Counted from the first letter of the stretch, positions 25,226 through 35,415 are shown. The stretch is DNA of 64,000 bases from Trichobilharzia regenti (GCA_944472135.2 OX235263.1:29565379-29629378); one strand, 5' to 3'. Notes: generated by a model not told the origin, from the sequence alone. Numbers and translations: made by a program.

Positions 25226-25460
25226 TACGATTCTAGAGGTATCAAATACAATCATATTAGCTGGATACCTTCGAAAATATTAATTCAAGGAATGTGCATT
25301 AGAACAATCAACAAAGAAAATTCTTTATTTTGCTTGTAAGTTGATTATACTAAAATAACTGGTTTGGTGCATTCCAGATTCTGTAACATGAATACACTTA
25401 AGACTGTTTTTCTAACTTAGCGGAGATATATCAGAATTGCACGACAGATTACAAGATTGT

Positions 25461-25472
25461 TCAAAGAAAAAT
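25461..25472 (+). repeat. Candidate target-site duplication, left
   Basis: TCAAAGAAAAAT here is repeated exactly at 27941-27952, directly outside the PLE-A element. Confidence 0.55.
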
Positions 25473-25510
25473 TACGGAATATACACATTGAGTCATGGGA
25501 GTTATTAAGG

Positions 25511-25791
25511 AGACAATTGCAAAGAAGAAAATTTTCTTTTCGACGAAGTCATCATCTAGGCTGTACATTCGTGTATTTATATCAAATAGATGGGAAAGTT
25601 CCAGAACAATTTCCGGTTAAGGGTCAAATTAATAAAAATTACAAATAGGAACTAGAATGCCATAATAAACAGGGGGATGGATAAAACTCAAACAAAGTAG
25701 CATCATAATAACTAAGAAGATTGACATTGTGCAATTAGGGGTTAGAAATGTAGAAATAACACAATAGACAGGATGCCTGGATAAAAAAAAC
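25511..25791 (+). repeat. PLE-A inverted terminal repeat, left arm
   Basis: Starts AGACAATTGCAAAGAAG and ends CTGGATAAAA. It is the reverse complement of 27661-27940 with only a handful of differences (for example TTAATAAAAA against TTAACAAAAA). High identity implies a young insertion or recent homogenisation. Confidence 0.9.
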
Positions 25792-26135
25792 AACTAATGT
25801 CATGAATAATTGTTTATGCAATCAGGGATTAAATATGTAGAAATAGTAAAATGACAAAATAAACACGAAGTTCGGGTATGAAAATATGGTAGTGTAAGCA
25901 GGGATTAAGAAAAACTTAAAATTACATGGATAAACAGGAAGTTTAGATAAGAAAGGCGATGGGATGGTCATTACTAAAAAATTACCTGTTTATGATGGCC
26001 ATGGCAGGGACAGGGGTTGGACGTATTTCTTTAGGATACAAAGCGTGGGTTTGAGCTTTTTGATAGCTAGCGCTTCGGCTATGCCCAGATGTCTTGATTT
26101 CACTCCCTTTGATAGGTTTGATTGAATCTTGTATA

Positions 26136-27635
26136 TTACTTTAAAGGATTTTTCGAGTGGCGCTGAATGTCCTGAATTACCAGATGTTCTGTCACTGAAC
26201 TGTATACACGCTTTTGGTCTCCTTTTACTAACCAGGCTGGGTAGTGTTCACGAGCGCGTTTTTCAAGTCGGCGCATGGTACGGCCAACGTACTCAGCTCC
26301 ACAAGAGCAAGTAAACTGGTATATGCACGTTGAGGTGGCCCAATGCGACAGCTTGTCTTTCGCGTTCTGGCTGAACAGTTTCTTGCAGGAAAACGTCAGT
26401 CGTAGGCTCGCGGCCAGGTATGTTTTCCTCAGCGATTTGGAGAGGCGTTTACGAAGGATTTCTGCTTCAATATCACCTTTGAATTCTAGATTAAGCAGAA
26501 GTATTTTCTTTGGGACGGATAGGACTTGTTCGGAAGTCTTCTTAGATTTGAGATTCTTGTCTATGAACCTGGGCGGGAAACCGTTTTCCATCAGGGTTTT
26601 TCGAAGATTACGCAGTTCTTCTTCAACCACTTCCTCGCTGCATATCTTCCGAATCCTCGAGGAAAGAGCGTATATCAGGTTCCTCTTTCTGCTCAGGGGC
26701 ACGAAGCTTTGAAAGTTGATGAATTGTCCATTCCACGTAGGCTTTTTGTGTATAGACTTTCTCAGATAGTTGTCGGCGTTTCTTGTCAGATGGACGTCGA
26801 GGAAGTGGAACATTCCGTCGGATTCACTCTCAAGTGTAAAGTCGATGTTTGGGTGGGCGTTATTGAAGATTCGAAGTAGGTTTTTAAAATCACAATTCTC
26901 ATCACAAATAATGAAAGTATCATCGATGTATCTCTTGTGGAGATGGAGGTCGTTGATAGTTTGTGATAAGGCGTTGTTCTCTAAGCTAGCCATAAAGCAG
27001 TCGGCTAGGAAGGGTCCTAAGGGAGAACCCATTGCTACTCCATCTACTTGCCTGTATATTTCCTTGTTGAAACTAAAGTATACGTTGAAGGTGCATGGAA
27101 GTAACAGTTCTTTCAGGTAATGGATCGGTATACCGACATCGATGCTGTTGGATTGAATGTAGTCACAAACGAAACATACGGCTTCTGTCAATGGAACGTT
27201 GGTGAAGAGAGACACAACATCCAGGGAGACCATTTTCTTTTCTGTCAAACTGACATTCTTAATTGAATCAACAAAGTTGAATGTGTCACGGAGGTTGTGT
27301 TTTGACAGCTTCTCTTTCACCGGCCCGAGAATCTCCACCAGCCATTTTGCGATTGTATGATATGGGGAATCTATCATATCTAGTATTGGGCGGAGTGGGA
27401 CGTCTTGTTTGTGCACTTTAGGTAAGCCATGTATGCGCGGCGTTGTAGAACCAGATGGGCGCTGTTGTTCGTACAGTTTTGAACTGATAATGGATTCGTC
27501 TTTCATTTTTTTCAATATCTTTGTTAGCTGGAGCTCCGTCTGTTCGGTAGGATCTTTCTGTGGAGACTGCTTCTGAAACTTTTTATCGTCATATAGTATC
27601 ACCGAGAGCTTCCTTAGGTAGTCTGATTTGTTCAT
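26136..27635 (-). CDS. PLE reverse transcriptase with GIY-YIG endonuclease
   Basis: An open frame of about 500 codons with no internal stop. From the N-terminus: NKSDYLRKL; GLPKVHK with PLRPILD (RT fingers, about residues 72-90); VSLDVVSLFTNVPL (block A, about 138-152); VDGVAMGSPLGPFLADCF (block B, about 199-216); RYIDDTFII (catalytic YxDD, about 238-246); FLDVHLTR (about 278); and KPTWNGQFINFQSFVP. The C-terminal endonuclease reads CIYQFTCSCGAEYVGR with EHYPAWL (about 445-480). The first real ATG is the second codon of the frame. Homology (TNKDSGIVL) continues upstream to about 27666, where the terminal repeat begins, so the N-terminal third typical of PLE proteins is missing. The frame ends SKNPLK, soon after the IQDIQ block, where related copies read on, so the C-terminus may be frameshifted. 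Activity is therefore uncertain. Confidence 0.85.
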   Translation of the reverse strand: MNKSDYLRKLSVILYDDKKFQKQSPQKDPTEQTELQLTKILKKMKDESIISSKLYEQQRPSGSTTPRIHGLPKVHKQDVPLRPILDMIDSPYHTIAKWLVEILGPVKEKLSKHNLRDTFNFVDSIKNVSLTEKKMVSLDVVSLFTNVPLTEAVCFVCDYIQSNSIDVGIPIHYLKELLLPCTFNVYFSFNKEIYRQVDGVAMGSPLGPFLADCFMASLENNALSQTINDLHLHKRYIDDTFIICDENCDFKNLLRIFNNAHPNIDFTLESESDGMFHFLDVHLTRNADNYLRKSIHKKPTWNGQFINFQSFVPLSRKRNLIYALSSRIRKICSEEVVEEELRNLRKTLMENGFPPRFIDKNLKSKKTSEQVLSVPKKILLLNLEFKGDIEAEILRKRLSKSLRKTYLAASLRLTFSCKKLFSQNAKDKLSHWATSTCIYQFTCSCGAEYVGRTMRRLEKRAREHYPAWLVKGDQKRVYSSVTEHLVIQDIQRHSKNPLK

Positions 27636-27660
27636 CAAGACGATTCCGGAGTCTTTATTA

Positions 27661-27940
27661 GTTTTTATCCAGACATCCTGTCTATTTTGTTATTTCTACA
27701 TTTCTAACCCCCAATTGCACAATGTCAATCTTCTTAGTTATTATAATGCTACTTTGTTTGAGTTTTATCCATCCCCCTGTTTATTATGGCATTCTAGTTC
27801 CTAATTGTAATTTTTGTTAATTTGACCCTTAACCGGAAATTGTTCTGGAACTTTCCCATCCATTTGATATAAATACACGAATGTACAGCCTAGATGATGA
27901 CTTCGTCGAAAAGAAAATTTTCTTCTTTGCAATTGTCTTC
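27661..27940 (-). repeat. PLE-A inverted terminal repeat, right arm
   Basis: Reverse complement of 25511-25791. It lies immediately upstream of the coding frame and would supply the element's 5' leader. Confidence 0.9.
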
Positions 27941-27952
27941 TCAAAGAAAAAT
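27941..27952 (+). repeat. Candidate target-site duplication, right
   Basis: TCAAAGAAAAAT, identical to 25461-25472. Confidence 0.55.
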
Positions 27953-28519
27953 CATTTTGTTGAAGTTTTACGAAACGTTGTTTGGGGTTATATGGCTGAT
28001 CAATTTTGTCTGCGTACTATTTTTTTATGAATATTAGGAGGTGACAATTAAAGGCGAAAGTAGAACCACGTCTCAACAGCAACTGCATGAATACAGCCAA
28101 GTCACCGGCTAATTTATACTATCAAGTGACATAATAACAAGAACAGAGTTTTCGGAAATCAGTAGGATTACAGATTGAATCTATAATCTATCTTCTCTCT
28201 CTGGTTTAACAAAATTCCAAGAATAACACTTAATTACAGTTATAATTAGGCACATATTCTGCTTATTATAACCCAACAGTCCCAAAGAGAAGTGTTTATG
28301 CACTTCAGCAAAACGAACATGCCAAAAGGAAGAATAATGCAAGCTGATCTCGGTCAATTATTGCTTGGAAGCCTATTATCTGTTTACTTCACTAATTCCT
28401 TTCATTTTATCTATTGTAAGTACTCTATTAATTTACTTGCTTTACCTTTAATTGTTCTGCGTAGTTTGTTTTTCTTGGTTATTTTGTTCAAACTTACATC
28501 AGTCGGATAGAAACAGGAA
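27953..28519. other. No gene seen
   Basis: AT-rich flank of the PLE-A insertion; the open frame 28292-28510 shows no domain. Confidence 0.3.
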
Positions 28520-28706
28520 GTGCGTCGGTGGCACAGTGGTTAAGACTCTCGCCGACCATGTACATTGTCCGGGATTCGAACCCGCGCCGATGCACACCTG
28601 ATATCTGTGGTCGGCCTGCTAAATTTTGGCTACCAATATCCATGCTGAAAATTCCATACTTGTACCAAAAATACAGTGTGGAATCAAGCTGTAAATCAAA
28701 AAAACG
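28520..28706 (+). mobile_element. SINE-C copy, best preserved
   Basis: The head reads GTGCGTCGGTGGCACAGTGG with a good B box, GGGATTCGAACCC (from 28571). The tail at 28641-28693 (CATGCTGAAAATTCCATACT, then AGTGTGGAATCAAGCTGTAA) matches the terminal block of the LINE ending at 59849. An A-rich end follows. The tRNA head is nearly the same as in SINE-R, but the tail is that of a different LINE clade. Confidence 0.85.
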
Positions 28707-29929
28707 TTTGAGAATAAAATGTTTCATTACATTATAGTCAAGTAAGATAACGGAACTTTAATAAGCAATCATATGTAGTACTTCATTTAGTGCACAATAG
28801 CTCAAGATTGTAATCAGTTTTTATCTGCACACAGAATTTGGCATGGACTAGACTTATCTATAGTGCAGGTGAACTTGTGGATACCGTGTGAAGCAAAGTC
28901 AATGGAATTTCTCTATGTATTCCTGGATATAGTTAAGTTGGCAAAATAGATATGAATTAACTGAAAAGTTCCTCAAGTTCAAAATAAACAACGCAGTGTG
29001 CAAGATACGCTTGATCATGGTTTTGCATGGCGTGTTCATTGCTAAATGGAGAAATGTCAATTCAGTAGTAACTGTACACTCACTAGAAGATGAAGAACTA
29101 GTTTGAATGGAACATGTGTCTGGTTAGCCTTTCATATACTGTAGTTATAAATCACCTAAAAGTTGTAAAAAGTTTGTCGCAGTATTTTCAGAAAACCTGA
29201 ATACTGATAACTGTTCAGTTAATGGAAAATACAAGTGAAATAATTTATCCGTGATCTAGTGAATAATCATTTCGATTGTCCAAAAGTGTTTCTCTGTTTT
29301 TAAACATATGGTTCCCTTGATAAATTTCGATAGAGAAAGAAAGACCAGATTTGCAGTATAAAATGACATTATTCTATACTTCAAATCTTGTCTTTCCGTG
29401 TTTTAATCCTTAAATAAGTGGACTTCTGAAATTCTATAACAGACAATAAGCTTTAAGAAGTACAGGACTGAAGGCAGTCAGCACGATTCCCCCCGAACTA
29501 GGGTTAACTCTTGACTTGACTCGTCTCTTCATTAAAGCGCTCATTTGAAATAGTAAAATTCTTGAGATATATATATATATATATACTACAAGTGAATCTC
29601 AATAAGCTGTTATTTAGCACAAATGACTTCATACATCATCAGCTTGATTACTAGGAATTTATTCCAAATTAATTCTTTTATTCTATCTTCATAAAGTCAA
29701 GTCATTTAATCAGCAACACTTTAGAGAGTCTAATCATCCTTTTATAAGTGTCAGAAGTTTCAGTAGGATTATAGGTTGGAGAGTTTAAAGAATTGATAGT
29801 TTATCGAAAATGTTTGCTCACTTAGAACACATTAATCAGTTGACATAAGGATAAAACTTGGGCACTGTGGTAGGGGTTAATTCCATTATGGATAAAATTT
29901 ATTTTGATAAATTTACTCAGTGTTATACA
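28707..29929. other. No gene seen; TA microsatellite
   Basis: AT-rich unassigned sequence with a short dispersed repeat near 29331-29368 (shared with 1663-1700) and a TA run at about 29567-29586. Confidence 0.3.
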
Positions 29930-32530
29930 CTAATATTTACTGATGACGTTTCGAGCACAATTTATTGCTCAAAATTCTATCAAGGTACTCATATAACTTT
30001 CTTGCTTCATTTATATACATGAGTAAAAATTCACTAGAATTATGATTAAAGTCAATAAAGTTTCTACACACATGCATGAAAAAGAAAGGAAGATAAAGTA
30101 AATTTAGAAAAATATTACTGTTATCAATAAAATATAATACGATGGGAAATAAGACGAGTGTTGTTAATCAATAAGATGCGCAGTAAGATGTCTTTTGCAG
30201 TAAAGTAAGTAACTTTAAATGTTATAATGTGAACTGAATAAATTTTAACATTATCTACTATTCTCTGATTTGACTGGTAATAATATCTTCCAAATCTCTG
30301 GTATTTGCTTTGAGTCACTTCCGTTGCATGTGTTGGGTGTGGACTCGATGAACACGGATTCAGTAATCAATCTCTCTCTCTCCACCTACCCACATTACTT
30401 TTCAGAATTTTGACTCCATCCCACACTATTGTGTGGTTATGTGTTAATGCGTGAAGTGCGATTGCCGAGCTGTTTTCTAAATTGCTTATCTTTTCAGGGT
30501 CAACCATTCTTACCTTAGCTAAATTCTTATGTACCGACCATCTGATTACCCCCGATCTACCAGTTTGACCTATGTAGTTGACTTAACTCATAGTCATTGC
30601 AGGGTATTTTGTAAATTATGTTATTTTGCCTAATTGGGTCAACAGGGTATTTTAACCCACAGAGCGTGTCCCTGAGTGAGTTTGTAGGTTTAAATGCCAC
30701 TCTAATTCCTGCTTTATTTAGAATCCTACGTAGGGTATCAGATGTCCCTTCTTTATATGGTATAACTGTAGATGATTTATATTCTCCTTATTTATGTTAT
30801 TATTACTAGTTTCACAATTATTTTTATTTTCGCCTTTTTCGATCTTCCTAATAAATTTTAAAGGATAGTTATTTGACACCAACGCCTCTTCTATCCGTTT
30901 TATTTCATCATTTAGGTCTTTTTTTGTGCTACTTAGGGCTACCGCTCGGTTTGCTAGAGACTTGAATAAGCCAGCCTTTACAGACAACGGGTGAGATGAA
31001 TTAAAATCTAAATATCTGTTAAAATGCGTTAGCATTTTAAGAACGCTAGTGTGCAGTTCGCCTTCTTCTATTCTTTTTATCTTACAATCTAACATAGCTA
31101 ATTAATTCTCCTTGTTCATTTTCTTATTCAAATGTGAATTTTATTACGTTTACTAGTGATTTTGTATGCGTCAAAAAGCTACAGAAATGTTCTGTTTTAA
31201 ACACTGTGAAAGTGTCATCCACATATCTCCATCCTATTTTTAGAGTAGAATTAAATGTATTAAGAGCAATATTTTCCCAACTATCCATAAAGATATCTGC
31301 TATGATAGGGGACGCCGGTGATCCTATCGCGACACCTTCTGTTTTTCTGTATATTTTATCCTGGAATCTGAAGACAGTAAACGTAAGGCATAATTGAATT
31401 CCTAAAATAATCTACTAAATTGTTACAGGATTTTATCATGAGCTGACATTGGTTACAGAAACACTGAAAAACCTGGAAGTACTGGACGGCTGTTTCGTCA
31501 CCCTGGTTTGGGACTATTCTTCAGTACGCACACACAAGGGTTCTGAACCAGGGTCTTCTGGTTACAAGGCTAGAGAGCCCGAAGACCGTTAAGCCACTAG
31601 GGCCCTACCCAATAGCCCATGAATTTCAACTTCTGCTAATTCACAACAAAGCGTGACTACTAGTCAATTTCTTTGGCGTGTATTTGTCCTCACATCTACT
31701 GAATGAGAAGCTTCGTCCTATGAGTAAGTCCAGAATTGACTGGAATATTAGTAAAGAGACTAGTGATATCAAAACTGACCATTGCTTCATCATTCTCTAA
31801 TTGAGTGTCATTTAGTTTCTTTTTCATCTTACGTGAATTAGTCAGCCTACAGTTCGAACGATTTGTAATGGAACACAATATTAGAGCTTAGTGTTTAACA
31901 ATTCCTAAGTGGGCGTATTTCTGATATCTGCGATCGGTCTTACGGAACAACCTGGTTTATGCATTTTTATAGTACTATATATTCTACTAGAGTTATTAGC
32001 TTTAGGCATTAAGTTAAACCATTTAGACTCACCCAGTGACAGCTTCATACCGACTATTAAATTCGCAGTAGATTTCTTAATCTTATTCATTATTGTGTCT
32101 TCTTAATTTCCTCATATGGACCCGATTCAGTGTGCTCAATGACTTTCTTGATATAGTCAGACTTATCAAAAACTACTGTCGAGTTTTCTCTATCACCTTT
32201 TCTGATGACGATGTTTTCATCCTGTTTTAGATGAATTAGAGCTAATCTCTCCAATTTTATTAAGTTTGACCGTGCCTTCTTTTGTTTCTTAAAAGTTAAT
32301 GCACATTGTGCTCAAACCTTTTCGGCTGTTGTTTTATCTATTGAACTAAATACTACCTCTATTTTAGGGATGAAATCCTCTGGTTTTATTTCACTAACCC
32401 TTACATTGAAATTTAATCATTTTCAAGCAGTTTTATATCACTAGAGCTTGATTCTCTTGATGAAAAGTTGGCCGCCCAATTTGTTTCGTCAATAGAAGAT
32501 GAATGTTGTCGTCAACTTCTTCATTCATTA
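29930..32530 (-). mobile_element. Penelope-like element (PLE-D), interrupted by SINE-H
   Basis: The minus-strand translation gives, in order: GDRENSTVVFDKSDYIKKV (about 32200-32140); SSRIYSTIKMHKPGCSVRPI (31905-32090, RT fingers); AMVSFDITSLFTNIPV (31696-31878, block A); GVAIGSPASPIIADIFM and GWRYVDDTFTVF (about 31320-31180, blocks B and C); KFIRKIEKGENK (30718-31095); IPYKEGTSDTLRRILNKAGI (about 30700-30770); and the endonuclease YIGQTGRSGVIRW with NSSAIALHALTHNH (about 30430-30590). A hairpin plus GAAA motif marks the 3' end at 29932-29986. A SINE-H lies inside, between blocks A and B. Frameshifts elsewhere make it non-coding. Confidence 0.85.
31412..31700 (-). mobile_element. SINE-H inserted in PLE-D
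   Basis: On the minus strand: a long 5' part, head GGGCCCTAGTGGCTTAACGG with GTAACCAGAAGACCCTGG and GGTTCAGAACCC (B box region). The ribozyme region is at 31479-31528, then CAGTGTTTCTGTAACC and GTCAGCTCATGATAAAATCC. The ribozyme keeps CTGAAGA, GAAA and GTC, but stem I has lost bases next to CTGAAGA and stem II has insertions. The insertion splits the PLE-D reading frame, so it is younger than the PLE. Confidence 0.75.
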
Positions 32531-32689
32531 TGTTGTTTTTTTGTCCTAATAATTATCCATAATAGAATCGGAATATATTAGGTTATACTTATTTAGTAGG
32601 TGGGAAATTTAGGCATTCCAACAGCTAACCAATAAGAATTGAATAATTATCAGACGTTATATAATTTACCAACAATTGGTTATTAAAGC

Positions 32690-32720
<31 letters not shown>

Positions 32721-32864
32721 AGATCAAAAGGATTATCTTCCGAAATAATTTTCCCACACTGTATTCTAATATCTATGTTAACACTAAACATCTCATAAAC
32801 TTTCCAAGAACTAAGAAACAAACATTTTTATGGAAATTAATTAGTCTCTCATTTTTCTCACATC
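32531..32864. promoter_or_regulatory. Upstream region of the K2P exon
   Basis: Bases between PLE-D and the K2P start codon. It holds a TA microsatellite (about 32693-32720). An in-frame TAA lies eight codons upstream of the ATG, so the coding frame does not extend further. I cannot identify a promoter or say whether an acceptor site (for example TTAG near 32847) is used, or whether trans-splicing occurs. Confidence 0.3.
32693..32720. repeat. TA dinucleotide microsatellite
   Basis: About 14 uninterrupted TA units, 145 bases upstream of the K2P start codon. Confidence 0.9.
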
Positions 32865-34224
32865 ATGTCAAATATTCATTTTATTGCAACTCAAGTACCG
32901 GAGTCCAACATTCCAAGATTTATTCGCATTGTTGATAATCCAGAAAACACATCAGGGGAAGACTTCAGTGAGAATGTCAGTAACAAAATCAAAATAGATG
33001 GTGACAGGACAGTAGAAGAAGAAGAAGAAGAAAGATATCAACCCAGTCTACCTCAAAATGGATATAACAATTTGATCGGAATTCAGAACGATGAAATAAC
33101 TGAGGAATACATAGACGATAGTGGTCACACTACACCAATAATTGAAAATCCAGAAATCGTCAGAAGTCCAACACCATCATCAAAAACTGAATCCAGTGAT
33201 GACATCTGTCCACCACTGCGTCCAATAAAAAGCAGAGACTATAGAGTTTATAGTCGAAATTCTGTTGTTCAAGACGGTCTCACTCAACATCAACAACAAC
33301 AACATGATAGTGAAAGTTTAAAGGCTAAACGAAAACCTGAGAATCCAAAATGTATAAAATTTAAAAAATATCTTAAAAGATTAATTGTGTTTTTATTTTC
33401 TCACATTGGTTTGTGTTTAGTTGTAGTTGGATATTGTTCATTAGGTGCAGTTCTATTTCGTTCTATTGAGAAAAGCTACCAAGCAGATGTTATCCGTAAT
33501 AAGACAACAGAACTAATGAAACAACAAAATCATATTCAACGTTTACTAGTTACCTTTCATCAAGATTCATTAGAAATGTGTACTGAACATGTAAAAAGAT
33601 GGTATGAAAATGAAATCAAATGGAAAAATGAAATGATTAGAATTTTATTATCATATGGATTTCCTACAAATCCAAAAGATTTTGAAGTTGAATTTGAAAA
33701 GTTTAATAAACTATCAACAAAACCGATTACACCAACGGTGGGAAATGAAAACACCTCCGAAACATATTCAAATATGGATGTATTGAACAATTTGCACAGA
33801 AATTTGACTATAAACTTAAAATATAGAACTGAGCATATTATGTTTAATACAACTGGAGTTATTAAAAATTTAGTACAAGCTACATACGCTGCATGTGATG
33901 CAGGGTGGAGACCTGTACAGACTAATAGTAACTTACCCGTACATAAAAAGTTTGAAAGTGTGCAATCTCAATGTTATAAATATAACAATTGTACACTATA
34001 CAACAGTAGTGATATTCAAAATTCTGATAATAACTATGATACTAATAGTCCGAGGAATAAAATGTGTACTTGTACAAATGGAACATTATGTCCGTGTGAC
34101 AAATTAAATCAGTCAAGGAATTATTCTGATAAAATATCTGAAAATGATATAGTCGAGGGATATCTAGATCCTTGGACATTGACTGGTGCTTTACTGTATT
34201 CTGTCACAGTTATTACTACTATTG
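32865..34224 (+). CDS. Two-pore-domain potassium channel, first coding exon
   Basis: Codes about 453 residues plus one base of a split codon. Seen: a hydrophilic N-terminus with EEEEEE and QHQQQQH runs (about 1-165), a basic stretch, then M1 (about 172-194, GLCLVVVGYCSLGAVLF followed by FRSIE, the usual K2P M1 end). A cap of about 240 residues follows, with nine or so N-x-S/T sequons and a Cys-rich patch CTCTNGTLCPC. Last comes the pore-1 helix and filter GALLYSVTVITTIG (about 440-453). The exon ends ATTG|GTAAGT, so the filter glycine is split (phase 1), as in many K2P genes. K2P channels set background K+ conductance at the plasma membrane; M2, pore 2 and M3-M4 must lie in further exons. The ATG is preceded in frame by TAA. 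A usual K2P cap is only some 60-80 residues, so this one is exceptionally long. Confidence 0.9.
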
Positions 34225-35185
34225 GTAAGTTATAAATACTGTCTGGTATATCTAAACATTAAAGCTGTCATTTTCATTCGAAAACTGATAACCTGGAATC
34301 CAATAGTCTTTACCAATAATTTTAAGTCCTTAGAGGTTGGATGAAACAGATATTGATTCGAAGGTATCATAAATTCAGGTGTAATTAGACATTTGCTTAA
34401 CAAAACATACTTTCAGACTGAAAAATTCATGTTAGTTATTGTGTTTATGATGTATTCAGTGGTTTCCCATTCATAATTTATGACTATAACTTGGGTTTAA
34501 CAGAGACTGGTTCCTGCCAAGATTGATCAGCGACTTATAACATTCAGTAACGCGCACTGCGTTATACTTTAGTTTTTGGTTGACATTCATAGGGCGTATA
34601 ATAGTAGTTCCACTCTGAAACCACCTCACCATTTCAGTTGACAGTTTTTAATACTTTTCTCCTCTGAAGGAATATTTTTATATCTTATAGTTCCTTTATT
34701 TGATTCCATAACAGTATATTATTTTATTTAAGTTTGCTATAGCATAATTATCTTTTTTTTATTCGTATGGTTTTCCTGTCATGTTTCATGTAACAAAATA
34801 CATGAGGAAAAAATACTCAGTTGTCTCCAGTTATATATTGTCTGATGTATCGGGCTTTCATTGAAAGTACAAGCGATTCATCCGTTTGCTGACATCCTTT
34901 TCATATAGTATGCTTAAATATATATTCTAAATTCAAAAAATATAATGCTATGCAAACGTTAATAAAGTGACCGCCTGGAAGCGCTTTGATTAAGGTAGCA
35001 GGAGATTTTGATTTTAAGAATTTCTCTTGATTCCATTTAACACACTAAATGAGTTTGTCAAACTCATAAATACCTCTTGTCATTATTTATCTGAACATAA
35101 GAGTTCATTGCCAGTAAGCTTTGTATAATTGCTTTACTTTTATGCTTTTGAAAATCTGAGAAAAAAACATCACAGAGATGAATAG
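34225..35185 (+). other. Presumed K2P intron, nothing recognised
   Basis: Begins with the donor GTAAGT. I looked for an exon starting in phase 1 with a Tyr/Phe-Gly codon pair, and for a second pore (T-I/V-G-F-G), here and across the right half of the window, and found none by eye. Confidence 0.4.
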
Positions 35186-35415
35186 GCAGAAGTTAGAATT
35201 CATGGTCCATTGGATTGGGTCACAGTGGCTTAATGGTCTACGAGCTAGCTATCCCTGTAACCAGAAAGTCCTAGGGCTGAACCCCAGTGGGTGTGTACTG
35301 GTGAAGAGTCCCAAACTAGGACGAAACAGTTGTCCAGTACTTCCAGGTTTTCCAATGTTTCTCTAACTAATGTCAGCTCATGATGAAATCCTGTAACCAA
35401 TCAACCAAATCCCTA
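35186..35415 (+). mobile_element. SINE-H with near-complete hammerhead
   Basis: Head CAGTGGCTTAATGGTCTACG, GTAACCAGAAAGTCCTAGGG with a degenerate B box, then the ribozyme block 35295-35340 and the tail CAGCTCATGATGAAATCCTG. The element lies in the same strand as the presumed K2P intron. Confidence 0.8.
35295..35340 (+). ncRNA. Hammerhead-ribozyme-like motif, C3 mutated
   Basis: Stem I GTACTG (35295-35300) pairs perfectly with CAGTAC (35335-35340). Core GTGAAGA stands where CTGANGA is needed (C3 changed to G at 35301). Stem II is GTCC/GGAC, followed by GAAA. Stem III is AC/GT with a four-base loop, and the cleavage triplet GTC is at 35332-35334. All elements except C3 are present; C3 is needed for catalysis, so this copy should be inactive. 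Confidence 0.75.

Larger units (their letters stand above)
25473..27940 (-). mobile_element. Penelope-like element PLE-A with inverted terminal repeats
   Basis: The element comprises a minus-strand RT/GIY-YIG frame (26136-27638) framed by two inverted arms of about 280 bases (25511-25791 and 27661-27940). The left end has about 38 extra bases (25473-25510) beyond the inverted arm, and a 12-base direct repeat lies outside both ends. Penelope elements are known to have LTR-like terminal repeats in direct or inverted orientation, often with a short one-sided extension, so this fits. Sequences between 25791 and 26136 repeat a loose unit (TAGAAAT, then ATAAACA and GGATAAAA) several times. The family resembles schistosome Cercyon-type PLEs, by recollection only. 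Confidence 0.85.

Noticed and set aside
25537..25556. Firm call of a hammerhead ribozyme in the PLE-A terminal repeat
   Set aside because: TGATGA and GAAA are present but C3 is A and the stem II register does not fit; kept only as a tentative shared motif.
26275..27120. Plus-strand open frames of 116-145 codons
   Set aside because: These are shadows of the intact minus-strand PLE reverse transcriptase frame.
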